64,000 nucleotides of DNA from Paenibacillus vietnamensis. Its GTDB lineage: Bacteria; Bacillota; Bacilli; Paenibacillales; Paenibacillaceae. Every line of letters starts with the position of its first letter. Position 1 is the first letter of the stretch. The notes beneath the pieces were generated by a model, which did no database searches, was not told where the DNA came from, and saw only the letters and a list, made by a program, of their open reading frames with translations. Positions 60,590-64,000 of this stretch are shown piece after piece. The DNA is taken from contig NZ_JAHMHW010000003.1 in assembly GCF_020169515.1 (NCBI RefSeq), forward strand, positions 461,329 through 525,328, read 5' to 3'. The translations under genes and the position numbers were made by a program.

Positions 60590-61719
60590 CCAGCCTCTGC
60601 CTCCTTTCCATAGCCTTCGCGGCGGGCGCCTGACGGATCGCGTTTAGAGCGAATGAACGACAGCAGCCAGATCAAGATGACGAAGGCGGCGATGAACAAC
60701 CCGAAATAGGTAAAGCACCATAAGATCACCTTTTGATAAGGAATGGTATGGTAAATGCCGTAATAGGAAGCGGCGAACAAAGGCGTCCCCAGAACGACAT
60801 AGGTAATCCAGCTGCGCCTCATTTTACGAAACGGACCGAATTCCGAAATGATATGGATCGCAAGAGACATCCGGATCAGCGCGCCGGACAGCCATTGGAA
60901 GACGGCAAAAAAATCGACATGCTCAATATAATTCCCGATGCTGACGAGCCTCCATTGCGCAAAGGCCGGGTAACGCATCTTTTCCGCTTCGGCCGGTCCG
61001 AATTCGACGATGGCGCCCGTTGCGGGCCCTATCGCAAGCAGGGCAAGAACCAGCACCAGCCCCAGCAAATGCCAGCGTTTTATCTTTCCGCGGATATGAT
61101 GCTGAATGAACAGCAGGGAGAACAGCTCGCCCGTTGCCGTCAGGCAGTACAGCGCCCCTTTCATTACCGGCGGCATCCCATTTTCGAGCATAGGCAGCAG
61201 GAAGCGGTAATCTTTATGCGGCATATTGGCCGACATGACGAAATCGCCCAAGACGACCACCAACGGAAGCAGAATACAGCTTACGTACGCAATCGTACGG
61301 AGCCCGGCATTCGACGCGAACAGGCACAATCCCAGGAAGACGAAGCACACAACCATTGGCGGCGTATTCGGCAAATAAGTCGTTGCCGTCCAGGAAGCGG
61401 TAACGACCAGAGTCTCGTATGCGCTCAGCAGCAGCAGGACGAGGAATATAGCGATTATGACATGTGCAATAATGGCGGGCATCCGCTTTTGCAGCCACAC
61501 GTCGAAGCGCTGCTTGTTCAGCCGCGCGAGCAAGCCGTAAAGCGGAATTGCCGACCACGGCAGAAGGACGGCAAGGGCAAGCAACACACACAGCCACGCA
61601 TCCCGTTTGGCGGCGGTGAGCAGCAGCGGCACGACCAGCACGTGATTTACGAGTCCTACCGAAAGAGTCATGATAAACATGGCCGGCAGTACTCCGAACG
61701 GCTTCACTTTCATTTCCAA
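60586..61719 (-). CDS. GerAB-type germinant receptor permease
   Basis: A 377-residue spore germination permease with about ten hydrophobic helices, from PFGVLPAMFIMTLSVGLVNH to VILIWLLSFIRSKRDPSGARR. Length is normal for the family, and it lacks the long repeat tail seen in the other GerB here. TTG at 61719 has GAGG six bases upstream; an ATG two codons later is possible. It is the first gene of a B-A-C ordered operon. Confidence 0.92.
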   Translation of the reverse strand: MEMKVKPFGVLPAMFIMTLSVGLVNHVLVVPLLLTAAKRDAWLCVLLALAVLLPWSAIPLYGLLARLNKQRFDVWLQKRMPAIIAHVIIAIFLVLLLLSAYETLVVTASWTATTYLPNTPPMVVCFVFLGLCLFASNAGLRTIAYVSCILLPLVVVLGDFVMSANMPHKDYRFLLPMLENGMPPVMKGALYCLTATGELFSLLFIQHHIRGKIKRWHLLGLVLVLALLAIGPATGAIVEFGPAEAEKMRYPAFAQWRLVSIGNYIEHVDFFAVFQWLSGALIRMSLAIHIISEFGPFRKMRRSWITYVVLGTPLFAASYYGIYHTIPYQKVILWCFTYFGLFIAAFVILIWLLSFIRSKRDPSGARREGYGKEAEAG

Positions 61720-61761
61720 TCACTTCCTCACCGCCTTATATTTCCCGAAACGGAGCCGTCA

Positions 61762-61890
61762 ATGCATAGCTCGTCCGCCAAATTTGCAAACGGGAAGCGT
61801 AAGGCCGCAGCCGTGGAAAAAAGACTGGCCCAAAGCCGGCAAGAGGGCTTGGAGACAGCCTTGCGATTTATGGAATATGAACCGTCTTGA
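61762..61890 (+). CDS. Possible small basic protein
   Basis: A 42-codon plus-strand ORF with CGGAG six bases before the ATG: MHSSSAKFANGKRKAAAV then EKRLAQSRQEGLETALRFM. It is basic and predicted helical. It overlaps the end of the DUF2642-like gene by 23 bases tail to tail and is divergent from the ger operon. It could be a small spore protein, but there is no homology support, and a T-run for a minus-strand terminator would read the same bases. Confidence 0.3.
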   Translation: MHSSSAKFANGKRKAAAVEKRLAQSRQEGLETALRFMEYEPS

Positions 61891-62533
61891 CGTGATCGAA
61901 ATGAATAAATACGGCGTGGCCGCTCGCGTTGGCCAGCTCGATCATGCTTTGATCGACGCTCTTTAACACGCCGATTTTGTTAGGGCTTCCTCCGAGATCC
62001 AGCACGACGAATTCACCGATTAATTTGCGCAGCTGTTGATCGAACGTTCGGGCAAGCGTCAGCGGTGACGGCTTAAGCGGAAATTGCTCCGGCGTTAACG
62101 TGTACGGCGTGACGTTCGGGTTGTACGGCACCAAATATTTTAAGTGATGGAGTGAAATGATGACGGTATGGTAAACAGGAGAATAGAACACGAAAAAATC
62201 GTTCATGACAGTCGTTAAATATCCGTGGATCGATTGATTGCCCGTAATATAGATTTCAGAGAACATGCCCTTGGCGTTCATCAGTATTTTGCGGTAAGAG
62301 ATCGGCTCGTTGTATGGCTCGAACGGCATTTCCGGTACGTCGATGTTCTCTTCTCCTTTGGCGGACAATCGCAGCTGCTGCAAATGAATGAGCGGGACAT
62401 AGAAAAATTGTGTGCCGTTGTGCAGCACCAGAATATCTTGGCCAAATTCTATCAGCTTTCCGCGTATGGGCGCCGCTTTCCCCGATATCTCCAATTCGAC
62501 CTGCCGATCCAGCAGCGGATGACGGTTTTTCAT
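61868..62533 (-). CDS. DUF2642-like spore-associated protein
   Basis: A 221-residue protein with two or three Sm-like beta units. The first is LLDRQVELEISGKAAPIRGK then DILVLHNGTQFFYVPLIHLQ, a middle unit has GYLTTVMNDFFVFYSP, and the last is LIGEFVVLDLGGSPNKIGVL. The pattern resembles DUF2642/YlzJ-type and CotB-like repeats of Bacillales spore proteins. GGAGG is eight bases before the ATG. It lies between the ger operon and the cotB homologue, supporting a sporulation role, which remains inferred. Confidence 0.75.
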   Translation of the reverse strand: MKNRHPLLDRQVELEISGKAAPIRGKLIEFGQDILVLHNGTQFFYVPLIHLQQLRLSAKGEENIDVPEMPFEPYNEPISYRKILMNAKGMFSEIYITGNQSIHGYLTTVMNDFFVFYSPVYHTVIISLHHLKYLVPYNPNVTPYTLTPEQFPLKPSPLTLARTFDQQLRKLIGEFVVLDLGGSPNKIGVLKSVDQSMIELANASGHAVFIHFDHVKTVHIP

Positions 62534-62567
62534 GCGATCAACCTCCTTTCATCCGGGTATAGTAGAA

Positions 62568-62595
62568 CCGGGCAAGGGGTGAACACCTTGCCCGG
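62568..62595 (-). terminator. Terminator after the CotB-like gene
   Basis: CCGGGCAAGG...CCTTGCCCGG arms form a strong stem around GTGTTCACC on the minus strand, 13 bases past the cotB-like stop and before the DUF2642-like gene. The T-run is weak (TTCTACT). Confidence 0.75.
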
Positions 62596-62608
62596 AAAAC
62601 CATTAGCC

Positions 62609-63502
62609 TTATCTGGCCGAACGGCGAGCTCCTGTTACGGAAGCGGAGTTAGCGCGTTTTTTGCCGCTTCTGCTGCCGCCTTGAGCACCGCCTACATTGC
62701 CCCCGGATTTGTTGCCGCCTTGAGCGCCGCCTGCGTTGCCTCCGGATTTGTTGTTGTCTGTTGCTCCTGCTACGTTGTTGTTGTCGTTGTTGTTGTTTTT
62801 ATTATTGTTTTTGTTGCCATTGGAGTTGTTTCCGCGGGAACGGTCGCCGGCTTTTTTGATGGAACGAATTTGGTCGATCGGAATCGTCACGGCTTCGTTA
62901 CCGTTAACGACAAGAATATTGTCTCTGCACACTTGCGCCAGGAAGCCTTCAATTTTTTCAGGACCGCCGTTATTCACTTGTACGAATGTTTGGTTCAGAG
63001 CGCGGAGCACGCCTCTAAACGTGTCGGCATCGATAAAGTCGCGTCTTTTCTTTTTGGATTTATGGCAAAGCTTGTCGCAGAACTTATCAAAGCATTTGTC
63101 GCATTTATCGTCATGGCAGCCGCAACCGCGGGAGCGGGATTTATTGTCGCGTTTGCCGTCGGACTTGCCGTCGGATTTGTTGCAGGATTTGTTGCCGCGG
63201 CTAAGGCAGTCTTTGTTGTCCTTTTTTTCGGTGATGCTTTTTACATGATCTGCATTAATATAAACAATGCCTTTTCTCGTTTTTAAAACGTAAAAATCGC
63301 TTTTAACAGCAAGCAGTTTACCCTCAAGCGATTCCGGGCCGCCGCGGTTGATCTTCACGCATTTGCCGACTAAGCCTTCAACGAAGTTTGGATCGATGCA
63401 GGTATCATTTTTATCTCTGCGATCATCTCTGCGGTCATCTCTGCGGTTATCGTTTCTGTCCATTTGACCTGCAAACTGATTGTAGTTCCAGCAATTACTC
63501 AT
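62609..63502 (-). CDS. cotB: CotB-like spore coat protein
   Basis: A 297-residue protein. VKINRGGPESLEGKLLAVKS, then DFYVLKTRKGIVYINADHVK and SITE match the repeat of B. subtilis CotB, and a second repeat lies at VQVNNGGPEKIEGFLAQVCR and IPIDQIRSIKK. Between them is a Lys/Asp/Cys-rich insert with eight Cys (about residues 100-150) not seen in the B. subtilis protein. The tail is Asn- and Gly/Ser/Lys-rich (KSGGNAGGAQGG twice). CotB is an outer coat protein. The ATG at 63502 has GGAGG nine bases upstream; 21 upstream codons are discarded. Confidence 0.85.
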   Translation of the reverse strand: MSNCWNYNQFAGQMDRNDNRRDDRRDDRRDKNDTCIDPNFVEGLVGKCVKINRGGPESLEGKLLAVKSDFYVLKTRKGIVYINADHVKSITEKKDNKDCLSRGNKSCNKSDGKSDGKRDNKSRSRGCGCHDDKCDKCFDKFCDKLCHKSKKKRRDFIDADTFRGVLRALNQTFVQVNNGGPEKIEGFLAQVCRDNILVVNGNEAVTIPIDQIRSIKKAGDRSRGNNSNGNKNNNKNNNNDNNNVAGATDNNKSGGNAGGAQGGNKSGGNVGGAQGGSRSGKKRANSASVTGARRSAR

Positions 63503-63735
63503 AAATAAATCCCTCCGAATAATTTCATTAATAATAGATTTGCTGCCTTCCAACACGCCCGACACCTATCAATCCAGCTATCAGCATGATGTGAGATTGA
63601 TTGTAAGCATCCCTCCAGTTCTTGATTAACCTACATCTATCTTGGGAGTCGATATGTAATATATTTATATGTATCCCCTATAGCAGAGGTACTAGATTAC
63701 TATCTATTTATTGAAGATTAAGCCAATATCCCGTT

Positions 63736-63763
63736 ACGGCTGATAGATTCGGCACATACCCTA
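63736..63763 (+). promoter_or_regulatory. Candidate sigma-K promoter for the CotG-like gene
   Basis: AC (63736-63737), a 17-base gap and CATACCCTA (63755-63763) fit the sigma-K consensus AC-N16/17-CATANNNTA exactly. The gene start follows 30 bases later, with AAGGGG at 63778-63783. Late mother-cell expression would suit a coat protein. Confidence 0.55.
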
Positions 63764-63792
63764 TATCATCTTCAACTAAGGGGCTGAATTTA

Positions 63793-64000
63793 TTGGGAAA
63801 AAACAAAAACAAAGACGACAATCAAAAAAAAGCAGCGAACGAAGCTCAAGCTGAGAAATCCAAAAAGAAAAACGGAGGCAAAAAGTCCGGCGGCAATCAG
63901 GCGGCAGGCGCTAAATCCGGCGGTAAAAAGTCCGGCGGCAATCAGGCGGCAGGCGCTAAATCCGGCGGTAAAAAGTCCGGCGGCAATCAGGCGGCAGGCG
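63793..64000 (+). CDS. Lysine-rich repeat protein, CotG-like by position (partial)
   Basis: From the TTG at 63793 (AAGGGG nine bases upstream) an open frame runs off the window: GKNKNKDDNQKKAANEAQAE, KSKKKNGG, then 15-residue repeats KSGGNQAAGAKSGGK. It is highly basic and low in complexity, with no hydrophobic core. In B. subtilis the repeat-rich, positively charged coat protein CotG is encoded divergently from CotB, exactly this layout. The repeat sequence itself is unrelated to CotG, so the call is by position and composition. The C-terminus is outside the window. Confidence 0.7.
   Translation, partial: MGKNKNKDDNQKKAANEAQAEKSKKKNGGKKSGGNQAAGAKSGGKKSGGNQAAGAKSGGKKSGGNQAAG
63885..64000 (+). 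repeat. 45-base in-frame tandem repeat
   Basis: Unit tccggcggcaatcaggcggc plus 25 further bases, repeated without change at least 2.4 times to the window end and encoding KSGGNQAAGAKSGGK. Within each unit KSGGK/KSGGN is itself a half-repeat. The identity between copies suggests recent expansion. Confidence 0.9.

Noticed and set aside
63885..64000. CRISPR or mobile-element end
   Set aside because: The 45-base units are contiguous and in frame with a translated basic protein; no spacers or terminal inverted repeats are present.

Overview
The window looks like chromosomal DNA of a spore-forming, moderately GC-rich member of the Bacillales, most likely a Paenibacillus or close relative. The basis is strong GGAGG-type ribosome binding sites with many TTG/GTG starts, two gerA-type germinant receptor operons, CotF-, CotB- and YheC/D-type spore proteins, a B. 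subtilis-like eps exopolysaccharide operon, LplA/LplB/LplC-type carbohydrate ABC transporters and YesM/YesN-type regulators. No rRNA, tRNA, insertion sequence, integrase or CRISPR array was seen. Most genes lie on the minus strand.

Region 1 (1-9225) is the front of an exopolysaccharide (eps) operon read leftwards: EpsA-like chain-length regulator, EpsB-like tyrosine kinase, a ~300-base structured leader in the position of the EAR/epsC RNA of other Bacillales, EpsC-like dehydratase, GalU and four glycosyltransferases, the last cut by the window edge. Just upstream is a SinR-like repressor gene.

Region 2 (9236-15200) is a complete lasso-peptide cluster of the paeninodin type. Its order is cyclase C, 42-residue precursor A, HPr-kinase-like tailoring kinase K, RRE protein B1, ABC exporter D and leader peptidase B2. 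The lasso, repressor and eps promoters each carry a 16-base operator resembling GTTCTTTATAAAGAAC, which contains the SinR box. In two of them it fills the 17-base promoter spacer. This predicts one switch controlling biofilm matrix and a phosphorylated lasso peptide, and is the most interesting system in the window.

Region 3 (15241-19657) is a gerA-type operon (A-B-C) whose permease ends in 24 copies of a five-residue GEQ[SP]Q repeat.

Region 4 (19754-45541) is a plant-polysaccharide utilisation region. It has two LplA/B/C-type ABC importers without their own ATPase, an AraC-type membrane regulator, a YesM/YesN two-component system, another AraC regulator, a secreted 1650-residue multidomain polysaccharide lyase, and GH28, GH51 and GH35 family glycosidases.

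Region 5 (45649-50606) holds a P-loop kinase-like protein, a TPR glycosyltransferase, a seven-repeat YVTN propeller, a YheC/D ATP-grasp spore protein and an unknown secreted protein; the YVTN and YheC/D genes are AT-richer than their surroundings. Region 6 (50678-56963) is housekeeping: DUF1992, 5'-3' exonuclease, aminotransferase, ArsC/Spx-like protein, RluA-type pseudouridine synthase, PduO-type cobalamin adenosyltransferase, AlaT-like aminotransferase and an Lrp/AsnC regulator. Region 7 (57220-64000) is sporulation-related: two CotF-like proteins, a second ger operon (B-A-C), a DUF2642-like protein, a CotB homologue and, divergent from it, a lysine-rich repeat protein placed like CotG of B. 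subtilis. No gene-free stretch exceeds 300 bases.
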